Part shown: piece after piece, positions 1-7,600 of the stretch | Numbering within the stretch: the first letter of the stretch is position 1 | How the letters are laid out: every line of letters starts with the position of its first letter | DNA from: an uncultured Planococcus sp. | GTDB lineage: Bacteria > Bacillota > Bacilli > Bacillales_A > Planococcaceae | DNA length: 64,000 bases | Assembly: GCA_947493585.1 (NCBI GenBank) | Contig: CANLRI010000001.1 | Location: 1,922,001-1,986,000, forward strand | Direction: 5' to 3' | Position numbers and translations under genes: made by a program | The notes under the pieces: model-generated | Seen by the model: the letters and a program-made list of their open reading frames with translations, nothing else | Database searches by the model: none | Told to the model about the DNA's origin: nothing

Positions 1-59
1 TAACATATTTGGCCCATGACAAATTTGACGTTTCAACTAAAGTTTTGTTTCATCCATCA

Positions 60-92
60 AAAAAACAGCCACTCCCATAGGAATGGCTGGGT
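60..92 (-). terminator. Rho-independent terminator after greA
   Basis: On the minus strand an about 9-10 bp stem (CAGCCATTCC pairing with GGAGTGGCTG) is followed by a run of seven T, just past the greA stop codon. It should end the trmR-udk-greA transcript. Confidence 0.85.
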
Positions 93-95
93 GCA

Positions 96-572
96 TCAAT
101 TGATCGAAACGATCTTGACTTCCATTTCCCCGCCTGGTGTCAATACTTTCACGCGGTCGCCAACAGTGCGGCCAAGCATGCTTTTAGCGATTGGCGAGTC
201 GTTCGAAATACGCCCTTCCAACGGGTCTGCTTCTGCAGATCCAACGATTGTGTAAGCTTCTTCTTCACCATCTGGAATTTCCATAAACGTAACTGTTTTC
301 CCGAGGCGCACGACATCGTTGCCGGCTTCCTCTTCATTTATAATTACCGCATTGCGGATCATGGATTCCAATGTAGAAATACGCCCTTCAACAAAGGCTT
401 GGTCTTCTTTGGCAGAATCGTACTCGGAGTTCTCGGACAGATCCCCAAAACTTCTTGCCACTTTAATGCGTTCCACCACTTCTTTGCGTTTGACCGTCTT
501 CAAATAATCTAGTTCATCTTCCAACTTCTGCTTTCCGGCAGCTGTCATCGGAAATTGTTTATCGTTTGCCAT
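96..572 (-). CDS. greA: Transcription elongation factor GreA
   Basis: 158 aa, the usual GreA length. GreA enters the secondary channel of RNA polymerase and stimulates cleavage of backtracked transcripts. Residues 1-80 form the N-terminal coiled coil; its tip carries the DLSENSEY motif with the acidic residues (about D44 and E47) that act at the polymerase active site. Residues 85-158 form the FKBP-like C-terminal domain. An AAGGAG ribosome site precedes the ATG. It is the last gene of the group with udk upstream, the same order as in B. subtilis, and a terminator follows at once. Confidence 0.97.
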   Translation of the reverse strand: MANDKQFPMTAAGKQKLEDELDYLKTVKRKEVVERIKVARSFGDLSENSEYDSAKEDQAFVEGRISTLESMIRNAVIINEEEAGNDVVRLGKTVTFMEIPDGEEEAYTIVGSAEADPLEGRISNDSPIAKSMLGRTVGDRVKVLTPGGEMEVKIVSIN

Positions 573-653
573 ACTCTTCCCACTCCTTCAACTGCTGACT
601 ATGGATGCCCTAACACCCGTCAGTCTCGTATCATTCTATTATAAATTTCCAAT

Positions 654-1277
654 CTATTCAAGAATTGTTTTAATTTTTGTAACCATTAGATCAATTGCGA
701 CTTCGTTTTGGCCGCCTTCCGGGATAATGACGTCTGCATAGCGCTTTGTCGGTTCGATAAATTGGTTGTGCATTGGGCGGACGACCGTCAAGTATTGCTC
801 GATAACCGAGTCGATTGTGCGGCCCCGCTCATTGATGTCGCGCATCAAGCGGCGAATGATGCGAAGATCTGCATCGGTGTCAACAAAAAGCTTAATGTCC
901 ATCAGTTCGCGCAAGCGTTCGTCTTCTAGGACCAATATGCCTTCTAGAATGATAACATCTTTCGGGTCGATAACAATGGTTTCTTCAGCCCGTGTATGCA
1001 CGGCATAATTATAGACCGGCTTTTCGATTGCGCGCCGTTCGAGCAATTCGTTGACATGCTTGATCAATAGATCTGTATCGAAAGCGAGCGGATGGTCATA
1101 GTTGGTTTCGAGGCGCTCTTCAAACGCGAGGTGGCTTTGGTCCTTATAATAATAATCCTGTTCGATGACCACCACGGAATGCTCTTTGAACACTTCGTAG
1201 ATAGAATTGGTGACACTGGTCTTGCCTGATCCTGAACCGCCAGCGATGCCGATGACGACCGGTCTGTTTTTAGACAT
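654..1277 (-). CDS. udk: Uridine kinase
   Basis: 207 aa, full length for bacterial uridine/cytidine kinase of the pyrimidine salvage pathway (uridine plus NTP to UMP). A P-loop GGSGSGKT lies at residues 13-20, followed by the family's [10 protein letters not shown] segment and the [11 protein letters not shown] substrate-binding region; [12 protein letters not shown] is the Walker B-like stretch. It sits 27 bp after trmR and about 80 bp before greA, so all three are probably cotranscribed. In B. subtilis two U32 peptidase-family genes separate trmR from udk; here they are missing. Confidence 0.97.
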   Translation of the reverse strand: MSKNRPVVIGIAGGSGSGKTSVTNSIYEVFKEHSVVVIEQDYYYKDQSHLAFEERLETNYDHPLAFDTDLLIKHVNELLERRAIEKPVYNYAVHTRAEETIVIDPKDVIILEGILVLEDERLRELMDIKLFVDTDADLRIIRRLMRDINERGRTIDSVIEQYLTVVRPMHNQFIEPTKRYADVIIPEGGQNEVAIDLMVTKIKTILE

Positions 1278-1304
1278 ATGCGTTAACTCCTTGTGTTTCG
1301 ATTT

Positions 1305-1910
1305 TCATTTTTTTCTGCAGACGAGAAGCCCGTCGCCGACCGGTAAAAGTTCACAGTCGAATCCGGGATGCTCATCCATTGTTTCACGAAACGCGCGGAT
1401 GTTGCGAATCATCGTACGTTTGCGTCTCGGCACTTCTTTGATCGGCTGTTCCACCATGCCATGCATCGACATATTATCGCAATAAATAATGCCTCCCGGG
1501 GATAGCAAACTTTCGTATTTATTGAAGAAACGCTCATATTGCCCTTTGGCTGCGTCGATGAATACTGCATCGTAAAACGGGGTTAATTTAGCAATATCCA
1601 GTTCGAGCGCATCGGCACAGATGGCCTGCACACGTCCTTCGAGTCCCGATTCCTGGATAAATCTAAGCGCCTTGTCGTGGCGTTTTTCATCCCGTTCAAT
1701 TGTGTCAATACTGGCATCCGGTAAGGCTTTCGCTATCCGGAGCGCCGAATAGCCGATTGCCGTCCCAAGTTCAAGCAGGCGCTGCGGCTGTTGCTGCTGC
1801 AATAATTCCAGCAGCTCCTCGATGCCGTGCTCTTCCATGATCGGCACATGATGCTCTGCAGCGTAGGAGCGCATCGTTTCGAATAAAGCTTCTATTGTTG
1901 TCTCGGGCAT
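1305..1910 (-). CDS. trmR: tRNA 5-hydroxyuridine methyltransferase TrmR (YrrM family)
   Basis: 201 aa class I SAM-dependent O-methyltransferase. The SAM-binding motif I (LLELGTAIGYSA, about residues 45-56) and the FIDAAKGQYERF motif with the metal-binding Asp are visible. In B. subtilis the gene at this position (yrrM) methylates 5-hydroxyuridine at the wobble position of tRNAs to give 5-methoxyuridine. Position next to udk and downstream of mltG supports this rather than a catechol methyltransferase, which shares the fold. The hydroxylation genes (U32 family) usually between it and udk are not here. Confidence 0.85.
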   Translation of the reverse strand: MPETTIEALFETMRSYAAEHHVPIMEEHGIEELLELLQQQQPQRLLELGTAIGYSALRIAKALPDASIDTIERDEKRHDKALRFIQESGLEGRVQAICADALELDIAKLTPFYDAVFIDAAKGQYERFFNKYESLLSPGGIIYCDNMSMHGMVEQPIKEVPRRKRTMIRNIRAFRETMDEHPGFDCELLPVGDGLLVCRKK

Positions 1911-1954
1911 TGCGGATGTCCGCTCCTTTCATGCTCTTGTGCTTCATTTGAACA

Positions 1955-1992
1955 GAAAAGAAGAAGGGAAACGGACGCTCCCTTCCTTCTTA
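1955..1992 (-). terminator. Possible terminator between mltG and trmR
   Basis: Minus-strand inverted repeat (GAAGGGA pairing with TTTCCCTTC plus flanking AGAAG/CTTCT) followed by TTTTC, close to the trmR start. It may separate mltG from trmR transcription. The stem is imperfect. Confidence 0.4.
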
Positions 1993-2039
1993 TACAAATT
2001 GAACTAATGGTTTTGTAATTAAAATCTTATTAAAACGAT

Positions 2040-2153
2040 ATTCCGCAAAACAGCTGGCTTTCCTGGGAGCTTGCGCTGAACTAATTCGGGCTAACCGCCC
2101 GAATGGATTTCAGCACTTCGCTATTCCCCAAGGAGTCTGCGCTGTTTTGCTCC
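2040..2153 (+). repeat. Palindromic interspersed repeat, copy 1
   Basis: Noncoding element bounded by a perfect 10-bp inverted repeat (GCAAAACAGC at 2045-2054, GCTGTTTTGC at 2141-2150). Nested inside are GCTGAA/TTTCAGC arms and a 7-bp hairpin TTCGGGC/GCCCGAA. The ends match the element at 36255-36363, whose ends are GCAAATCTGC and GCAGTTTTGC. No gene is seen. Confidence 0.7.
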
Positions 2154-2180
2154 ATATCTCTCGAATAAAACACACTAAAG

Positions 2181-2312
2181 AGTGGAAGGCGGCGACTCCT
2201 GCGGGAGCAGTGACGGAGCACCGCGACAGAGCGACATGAGTCTTGAGACCCCGCAGGAAGCACAGCGACCGAGGAGGCTCAAGCCATGCCCGCGGAAAGC
2301 GTCCGCCTGGAA
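2181..2312 (+). repeat. GC-rich interspersed repeat, copy 2
   Basis: Noncoding segment rich in short inverted motifs: GGCGGCGACTCCTGCGGGA near the left, GAGACCCCGCAGGA in the middle, CCGCGGAAAGCGTCCGCC at the right. The reverse complement of the element at 36255-36363 has the same succession (ACTCCCGCGGGAAAGCG, GAGACCCCGCAGG, GAGGAGGCTTGGC, GCCCGCAGGAAAGCG), so the two are copies of one family in opposite orientation. Together with copy 1 it fills the 446-bp gap between trmR and mltG, where I see no gene. Confidence 0.7.
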
Positions 2313-2356
2313 CGATTTATTCACACTTACTCATTCTCTAGTTCAAATTATATTTA

Positions 2357-3481
2357 TCAATTTCCGATATGTTCATCACGGTATTTAAGATGCTGTTCGT
2401 AGCTGGTCGAGAAGTAATTATTGCCTTCTGAGTCAGCCAGGAAGTATAGATATTCCGTTTGGTTCGGGTCAAGCACCGCTTCGATCGATGATGCGCCGGC
2501 AGCGGCGATCGGTCCAGGCGGTAAACCTTTATTTGTATAGGTGCTGTAAGGATCTTCAAACTCGTAATCCGAGTTGAACAGGCGGTCCTTATGCTCACCC
2601 ATCGCATAAATGACGGTCGGGTCTGTCTGCAGCGGCATGTCTTGATCCATTCGGTTATAGAATACACTAGCGATGGTTTGGCGATCTGATTTCGCAGTCG
2701 CTTCTTCCTCTAATAACGAAGCGAAAGTCAACAGCCAATGAGGCGATTTTTCCTCTTCTTGCAAAACGCTTTGGTACGGTTCAATATTCGCTTTCGTGGC
2801 ATCGAGCATTTGCTCAATCAATACTGTAAGCGAAGGGTTTTCTTCATAGATCGGATAAGTAGCCGGGAATAGGTAGCCTTCGAGCGCAAATTTGACGTCT
2901 TCACCTTTGATTTCCTCTGTCAGCAAATCAGGGTATTTGACTATCAATTCGTCGATATAAGCTTCATCCTGCACTTGTTCCATAAATTGCTCGGCGGTGT
3001 ATTCCGTATTTTCCGCAATCACGCGCTCGGCGATTTCTTCTAAGGTCAAGCCTTCAGGAACGTTGATCGTGTATAACGGTTCGTGGTAAACTTTCCCAGT
3101 TTTCAAACTTTCCGTAATTTCGTCCAATGTCATTGATTGAGTCAAGCCATAGCTGCCTGCCTGAAATTCGGATTCATTCTTGAACTTGACGTAATACTTG
3201 TAGATTCTTGCGTCTTTAATGACGCCGTTGTCTTCAAGCAATGCGGCAATGCTATCCAAGTTGGAACCGATCGGCACTTCGACATCGATGACCTCCTCGG
3301 AATCCGGATTGACAGGTTCGAGTGCGCCCGTGACGTAGCTATACGCTTGCCAGCCGGCCACCGCAACAACCACAAGAAGGACGAGCGCGACGATCAATAC
3401 AATGCGTCGCACCACTCTCACTTCTTTTTTCTTTTCCTTCATCCTGTCGAACATGACATCTTTTTTTGACTGCTTTTCCAC
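2357..3481 (-). CDS. mltG: Endolytic murein transglycosylase MltG
   Basis: 374 aa YceG-family protein. It has a basic cytoplasmic N-terminus, one transmembrane segment at about residues 27-44, a LysM-like region (about 65-140) and the catalytic YceG domain with the LEGYLFPATY signature (about 200-209). The presumed catalytic glutamate is about E258 in ASLLEEEA. Members cleave nascent glycan strands at the outer face of the membrane and set glycan length together with the cell-wall synthesis machinery. The gene lies just after ruvX and the DUF1292 gene, as in B. subtilis (yrrL). Confidence 0.93.
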   Translation of the reverse strand: MEKQSKKDVMFDRMKEKKKEVRVVRRIVLIVALVLLVVVAVAGWQAYSYVTGALEPVNPDSEEVIDVEVPIGSNLDSIAALLEDNGVIKDARIYKYYVKFKNESEFQAGSYGLTQSMTLDEITESLKTGKVYHEPLYTINVPEGLTLEEIAERVIAENTEYTAEQFMEQVQDEAYIDELIVKYPDLLTEEIKGEDVKFALEGYLFPATYPIYEENPSLTVLIEQMLDATKANIEPYQSVLQEEEKSPHWLLTFASLLEEEATAKSDRQTIASVFYNRMDQDMPLQTDPTVIYAMGEHKDRLFNSDYEFEDPYSTYTNKGLPPGPIAAAGASSIEAVLDPNQTEYLYFLADSEGNNYFSTSYEQHLKYRDEHIGN

Positions 3482-3572
3482 GGGTGTTCCCCCTCAGCTA
3501 TTCATCTCTCTAAAACAGAAGCGATTCAAACGAAAGGGACGGAATCAAGGTTCAATTCCGTCCCCCTTATGG

Positions 3573-3881
3573 TTATTGCTCTTCGTTTTCTTCTTCTTCC
3601 TCAAGGAAAGTATTAAGCATTTCTTCGATCATGTCCCATTCCTCTTCCGTTTCGACCGGGCGAAGTTCGCCGCCGGAAACGTTCTCTTCAGAATCCAGGT
3701 TTTCAGTGAATGAAGATGCGTGGATTTCGATCTCGCCTTCTTCGTCTTCATCTGCGCCAACTGGGAAGTACAAGACGTATGATTTCCCGAAATCTTCCGA
3801 TTCAAATGTGAACAGCACTTCGAATAATTGTTCGTTGCCGTGCTCGTCCACTACTGTAATATGCTCTTGACCATGTTCCAT
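3573..3881 (-). CDS. DUF1292 family protein (YrzB-like)
   Basis: 102 aa from the ATG at 3881, chosen because GAGGTG lies just upstream at good spacing; a longer reading from 3911 would overlap ruvX. The small acidic protein matches the DUF1292 pattern ([20 protein letters not shown], then YVLYFPVG) and ends in a strongly acidic tail. Its function is unknown. It is invariably found near ruvX and ireB in Bacilli, as here, and is probably cotranscribed with them. Confidence 0.88.
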   Translation of the reverse strand: MEHGQEHITVVDEHGNEQLFEVLFTFESEDFGKSYVLYFPVGADEDEEGEIEIHASSFTENLDSEENVSGGELRPVETEEEWDMIEEMLNTFLEEEEENEEQ

Positions 3882-3894
3882 TTGTGTCACCTCA

Positions 3895-4311
3895 TCATTT
3901 TTTTGAATCAAGGTAGCCTTGCAAAATCATTACTGCAGCCATCTTGTCGATTACTTTTTTGCGGTTTTTCCGGCTGACATCGGCAGAAATCAGCATTTTC
4001 TCTGCTGCCATCGTCGTTAGCCGTTCATCCCAAAGCACTACCGGTATATCATATCCTTCTTTTAGCAATGCTGCAAACTTTTCGGAAGCTTCCGCCCGTG
4101 GTCCGATTGAGTTGTTCATGTTCTTCGGGTAGCCCACGACCGCTTCCGTTACTTTGTATTCTTTGATCAATTCGCCAAGGCGTTCAAGCCCGAACTGGCC
4201 ATTCGCCTCGTCGATTTTGACGGTCTCGATGCCTTGTGCCGTCCAGCCCAGTGCATCGCTGATCGCCACTCCGATCGTTTTGGAGCCGAGATCCAATCCC
4301 ATTGTTCGCAT
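3895..4311 (-). CDS. ruvX: Putative pre-16S rRNA nuclease / Holliday junction resolvase-like protein YqgF (RuvX)
   Basis: 138 aa RNase H-fold protein. It begins [19 protein letters not shown], carrying the first catalytic Asp; [13 protein letters not shown] and WDERLTT are the other family motifs with the Glu and Asp of the active site. Homologues take part in 5' maturation of 16S rRNA, and some have been proposed as junction resolvases. The start lies 2 bp after the ireB stop codon, so the genes form one operon. Confidence 0.92.
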   Translation of the reverse strand: MRTMGLDLGSKTIGVAISDALGWTAQGIETVKIDEANGQFGLERLGELIKEYKVTEAVVGYPKNMNNSIGPRAEASEKFAALLKEGYDIPVVLWDERLTTMAAEKMLISADVSRKNRKKVIDKMAAVMILQGYLDSKK

Positions 4312-4313
4312 AA

Positions 4314-4580
4314 TTATTCCTCGTTATTCTTTTTGATGTAGAACTTCACCAGTTCTTCCAAAATTTCATCCCGCTCCAGTTTCCGGATCATGTTCCGGGC
4401 GTCCTGGTGGCGAGGGATATAAGCCGGATCACCTGAAAGTAGATACCCGACGATCTGATTGATCGGGTTATAGCCTTTTTCCTCTAGAGCAGCATGGACT
4501 TGCAGCATGACCTGCTTTACGTCCTGCTCTATCGATTCATCGGATGAATCGAATTTCATCGTGCGATCAAATGAGCTCAC
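4314..4580 (-). CDS. ireB: IreB family regulatory phosphoprotein (UPF0297)
   Basis: 88 aa starting at the GTG at 4580, preceded by GAGGTG; an in-frame GTG at 4589 lies inside that ribosome site and is less likely. The conserved block [20 protein letters not shown] followed by PRHQDARN is diagnostic of UPF0297. In Enterococcus faecalis IreB is a substrate of the Ser/Thr kinase IreK and affects cephalosporin tolerance. Here it lies between alaS and ruvX, the usual Bacilli position (B. subtilis yrzL). Function in this organism is inferred from the family. Confidence 0.93.
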   Translation of the reverse strand: MSSFDRTMKFDSSDESIEQDVKQVMLQVHAALEEKGYNPINQIVGYLLSGDPAYIPRHQDARNMIRKLERDEILEELVKFYIKKNNEE

Positions 4581-4669
4581 GACAAGCACCTCACTTTCGG
4601 AATGTGTGATTTAATAGTTCGTTCCTCTTGCTGAATCCCATTATAACTGAAAGCACACATTTGTTAAAC

Positions 4670-7294
4670 CTATTTGACTAAAGTGTAAACCGATTCGAGC
4701 GCTGCATCCAATTGCTCCGGATTTTTCGCCCCGGCCATCGCCATGTCCGGACGTCCGCCGCCTTTGCCGCCGCATTGCTCAGCAACCGCTTTGACGATAT
4801 TGCCTGCGTGGTAGTCTTTGCCGGCAATGTTTTTCGATACGCCTGCTGCAAGCATGACTTTGTCGCCGTCGCTTGCACCAAGAACTATAACCGCCTGCTC
4901 GAATTTCGCTTTCAAGTCATCGACCATCTGGCGCAACTGATTATTGTCTTTTGCTTGAACTTTTGCGGACAATACTGTCACATCTCCGACTTTTCTTGCC
5001 GACTCCAGCAATTCACCGGATTGGGCATTGGCAACTTTCTGCAGCAGCGATTCATTTTCGCGCTGCAATGATTTGATATCAGTTTGCGTTGCTTCAATTT
5101 TTTGCACGAGGTCGCGAGGGTTCGCTTTCAACAGGGAAGCTGCTTCGTCCAAGGTCTTCTCGCTTTGCTTCATATTCACATAAGCACCTTTTCCGGTCAA
5201 TGCTTCGATGCGGCGGACGCCGGCACCGATGCCGCCTTCTGAAACAATTTTAAAGACGCCGATTTCAGACGTGTTCGCCACGTGGATCCCGCCGCATAAT
5301 TCAAGCGAGTAATCGCTGATCGCAACGACACGCACGACATCGCCGTATTTTTCGCCGAACAAAGCCATCGCGCCCATATCTTTTGCTTCCTGTAAATTAT
5401 GATAGCCAGATTCAACTTCGATGCCTTCCCAAATCTTTTCATTGACTGCCTGCTCGATTGTCCCCAGTTCCTCTTTCGTCACTTGGCCGAAATGGGAGAA
5501 GTCAAAACGCAGACGGTCTGGGCCAACGTAAGATCCAGCTTGGTTGACATGCGTACCCAGCACATCTTTCAAAGCCTGATGCAAGAGGTGGGTCGCCGTA
5601 TGGTTTTTGACCGTGTGGCGGCGTTCGGATGCATCGACTTTCGCTTTGACAGCCGTTTTCGTCAACTCACCGGAATCAACTCGGACATTATGCAAGTTCT
5701 GGCCGTTTGGCGCTTTTTTCACATCCAGCACTGAAGCTGACACCAAATCGTTCGATAAGGTCCCTTTGTCGGCGATCTGACCGCCGCTTTCTGCATAAAA
5801 AGGCGTCCGGTCCAGCACAAGCTGCACTTCTTCTCCTTCTTGTACGCTGTCAACCAATTCTCCATCTTTGACGATGGCGACAATTTCAGCGTCTGCCACT
5901 GTGTGCGAATAGCCGATAAATTCGCTTTCTTCTTTAATATTGCCGAGCACTTCCGATTGCGTCTGCATGGAATTAATGTTTTGGCGTGCGTTTCTTGCAC
6001 GTTCACGCTGTTCGTTCATTGCATGTTCAAACCCTGCATGGTCGACCGTCATTTCTTCATCTTCAGCATATTCTTCCGTCAACTCCACTGGGAAGCCGTA
6101 CGTGTCATACAGACGGAACACATCTTCACCTGGGATTTCGCTATGGCCAGCCTGTTTTTGTTTTTTAGCAACTGAAGACAGAATCTCCAAGCCATCATGC
6201 AAGGTTTCCAGGAAACGTTCTTCTTCGAGTTTCATGACGCGGACAATGAAATCTTCCTTGTCTTTAACTTCCGGATAGAAGCTCTGCATGATCTCGCCCA
6301 CGACCGGTACAAGCTGGTACATGAACGGCTTTTCAATGCCAAGTTTTTTCGAATAGCGCACTGCGCGGCGCAATAGTCGGCGCAGCACATAGCCTCGCCC
6401 TTCGTTTGATGGCAAGGCACCGTCTCCGATGGCAAATGCGACTGTGCGCACGTGATCGGCGATAACTTTGAATGCCATATCCTGTTCCTGGCTCTCCCCG
6501 TAGGATTTGCCCGAAATTTCCGCTGTTTTCTCGATGATCGGGACGAACAAATCGGTGTCGTAGTTAGTCGGCACGTCTTGCACAACCGAAGCCATGCGTT
6601 CCAAGCCCATTCCTGTATCGATGTTTTGTTTTGGAAGCGGCGTGTAGGTATGGTCCGGATTGTGGTTAAACTGGGAGAACACCAAGTTCCAGATTTCCAA
6701 ATAGCGCTCATTCTCGCCGCCCGGATACAATTCAGGGTCGTTTAGGTCATTGCCGTAGCTCTCGCCGCGGTCGTAGAAAATCTCGGAGTTCGGTCCACTC
6801 GGGCCTTCCCCGATGTCCCAGAAGTTCCCTTCCAGGCGGATGATGCGTTCAGCCGGCACGCCGACTTCATTAAGCCAGATCGCGTAAGCTTCCTCATCTT
6901 CCGGGTGGATCGTCACAGACAGCTTGTCTGCATCAAATCCGATCCATTTATCGTCTGTCAAAAATTCCCATGCCCAATGGATGGCTTCTGTTTTGAAGTA
7001 TTCACCGATCGAGAAATTGCCGAGCATTTCGAAAAATGTATGGTGGCGAGCTGTTTTACCGACGTTTTCGATATCGTTTGTGCGGATTGATTTCTGCGCG
7101 TTGACGATGCGCGGATTTTCAGGGATGACGCGTCCGTCAAAATATTTCTTCAAGGTAGCCACACCGCTGTTGATCCACAACAGCGACGGGTCTTCAAACG
7201 GCACAAGCGGCGCGCTTGGTTCCACGTCGTGGCCTTTTTCTTTAAAAAAGTCGAGATAGAGCTTTCTGATTTCTTCAGCTTTTAAATTTTTCAT
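4670..7294 (-). CDS. alaS: Alanine-tRNA ligase
   Basis: 874 aa, full length. The start at 7294 is chosen for the AAGGAGGA site upstream and because [17 protein letters not shown] aligns with family N-termini. Class II motif 2 ([15 protein letters not shown]) lies in the N-terminal catalytic domain. The editing domain keeps the zinc-binding HTATH and CGGIH pairs that clear mischarged Ser and Gly. A C-terminal coiled coil and the DHHA1-like domain with a GGKGGGRPD glycine-rich motif follow. A T-box leader with its own promoter precedes it, so expression should rise when tRNA-Ala is uncharged. Confidence 0.98.
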   Translation of the reverse strand: MKNLKAEEIRKLYLDFFKEKGHDVEPSAPLVPFEDPSLLWINSGVATLKKYFDGRVIPENPRIVNAQKSIRTNDIENVGKTARHHTFFEMLGNFSIGEYFKTEAIHWAWEFLTDDKWIGFDADKLSVTIHPEDEEAYAIWLNEVGVPAERIIRLEGNFWDIGEGPSGPNSEIFYDRGESYGNDLNDPELYPGGENERYLEIWNLVFSQFNHNPDHTYTPLPKQNIDTGMGLERMASVVQDVPTNYDTDLFVPIIEKTAEISGKSYGESQEQDMAFKVIADHVRTVAFAIGDGALPSNEGRGYVLRRLLRRAVRYSKKLGIEKPFMYQLVPVVGEIMQSFYPEVKDKEDFIVRVMKLEEERFLETLHDGLEILSSVAKKQKQAGHSEIPGEDVFRLYDTYGFPVELTEEYAEDEEMTVDHAGFEHAMNEQRERARNARQNINSMQTQSEVLGNIKEESEFIGYSHTVADAEIVAIVKDGELVDSVQEGEEVQLVLDRTPFYAESGGQIADKGTLSNDLVSASVLDVKKAPNGQNLHNVRVDSGELTKTAVKAKVDASERRHTVKNHTATHLLHQALKDVLGTHVNQAGSYVGPDRLRFDFSHFGQVTKEELGTIEQAVNEKIWEGIEVESGYHNLQEAKDMGAMALFGEKYGDVVRVVAISDYSLELCGGIHVANTSEIGVFKIVSEGGIGAGVRRIEALTGKGAYVNMKQSEKTLDEAASLLKANPRDLVQKIEATQTDIKSLQRENESLLQKVANAQSGELLESARKVGDVTVLSAKVQAKDNNQLRQMVDDLKAKFEQAVIVLGASDGDKVMLAAGVSKNIAGKDYHAGNIVKAVAEQCGGKGGGRPDMAMAGAKNPEQLDAALESVYTLVK

Positions 7295-7313
7295 CAAAAT
7301 TCCTCCTTCTGCA

Positions 7314-7559
7314 TAATAAAAAGCCTTCATCCCCTAATAAAAAGGGACGAAGGCTTGATTCGCGGTACCACCCTGGTTACACAGAAAAAATATCCCGTGT
7401 CTCTCAAGCGCCTTAACGCGGCGGGACGGCAGTGATTAGCTGCACTCGGGAGTAGCGTTCAAAAGATGCGGCAGAAGGCCCTTTCAGCCAAGGGGAGCCT
7501 TTTTCTAAGCAGCCGGAATCTCTTTACTGTCTCCGTCTAGGTGTTGTCTATCTGTTATA
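7314..7559 (-). promoter_or_regulatory. T-box riboswitch controlling alaS
   Basis: The minus strand carries the T-box sequence AGGGTGGTACCGCG (7361-7374) followed by a terminator (AAGCCTTCGTCCC pairing with GGGGATGAAGGCTT, then T-run, 7314-7356). Upstream lies a long stem I region with the GAGACAGTAAAG-type element near the 5' end. T-boxes bind uncharged tRNA and switch from termination to antitermination. The downstream gene identifies it as tRNA-Ala-responsive; I could not fix the specifier codon by eye. Confidence 0.93.
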
Positions 7560-7565
7560 AATTGA

Positions 7566-7594
7566 ATTATAGAAAACCATGCGGGCCTTGTCAA
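7566..7594 (-). promoter_or_regulatory. Sigma-A promoter of alaS T-box transcript
   Basis: Perfect consensus on the minus strand: TTGACA at 7594-7589, 17-bp spacer, TATAAT at 7571-7566. The expected start point is about 7559, immediately before the T-box leader. Confidence 0.92.
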
Positions 7595-7600
7595 GCACGC

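Noticed and set aside
1305..1910. Catechol/caffeoyl-CoA O-methyltransferase
   Set aside because: Same fold, but the locus next to udk-greA and mltG is that of TrmR.
2081..2388. Short reading frames between trmR and mltG
   Set aside because: They lie in GC-rich palindromic repeats, have no homology pattern I recognise and no suitable ribosome site.
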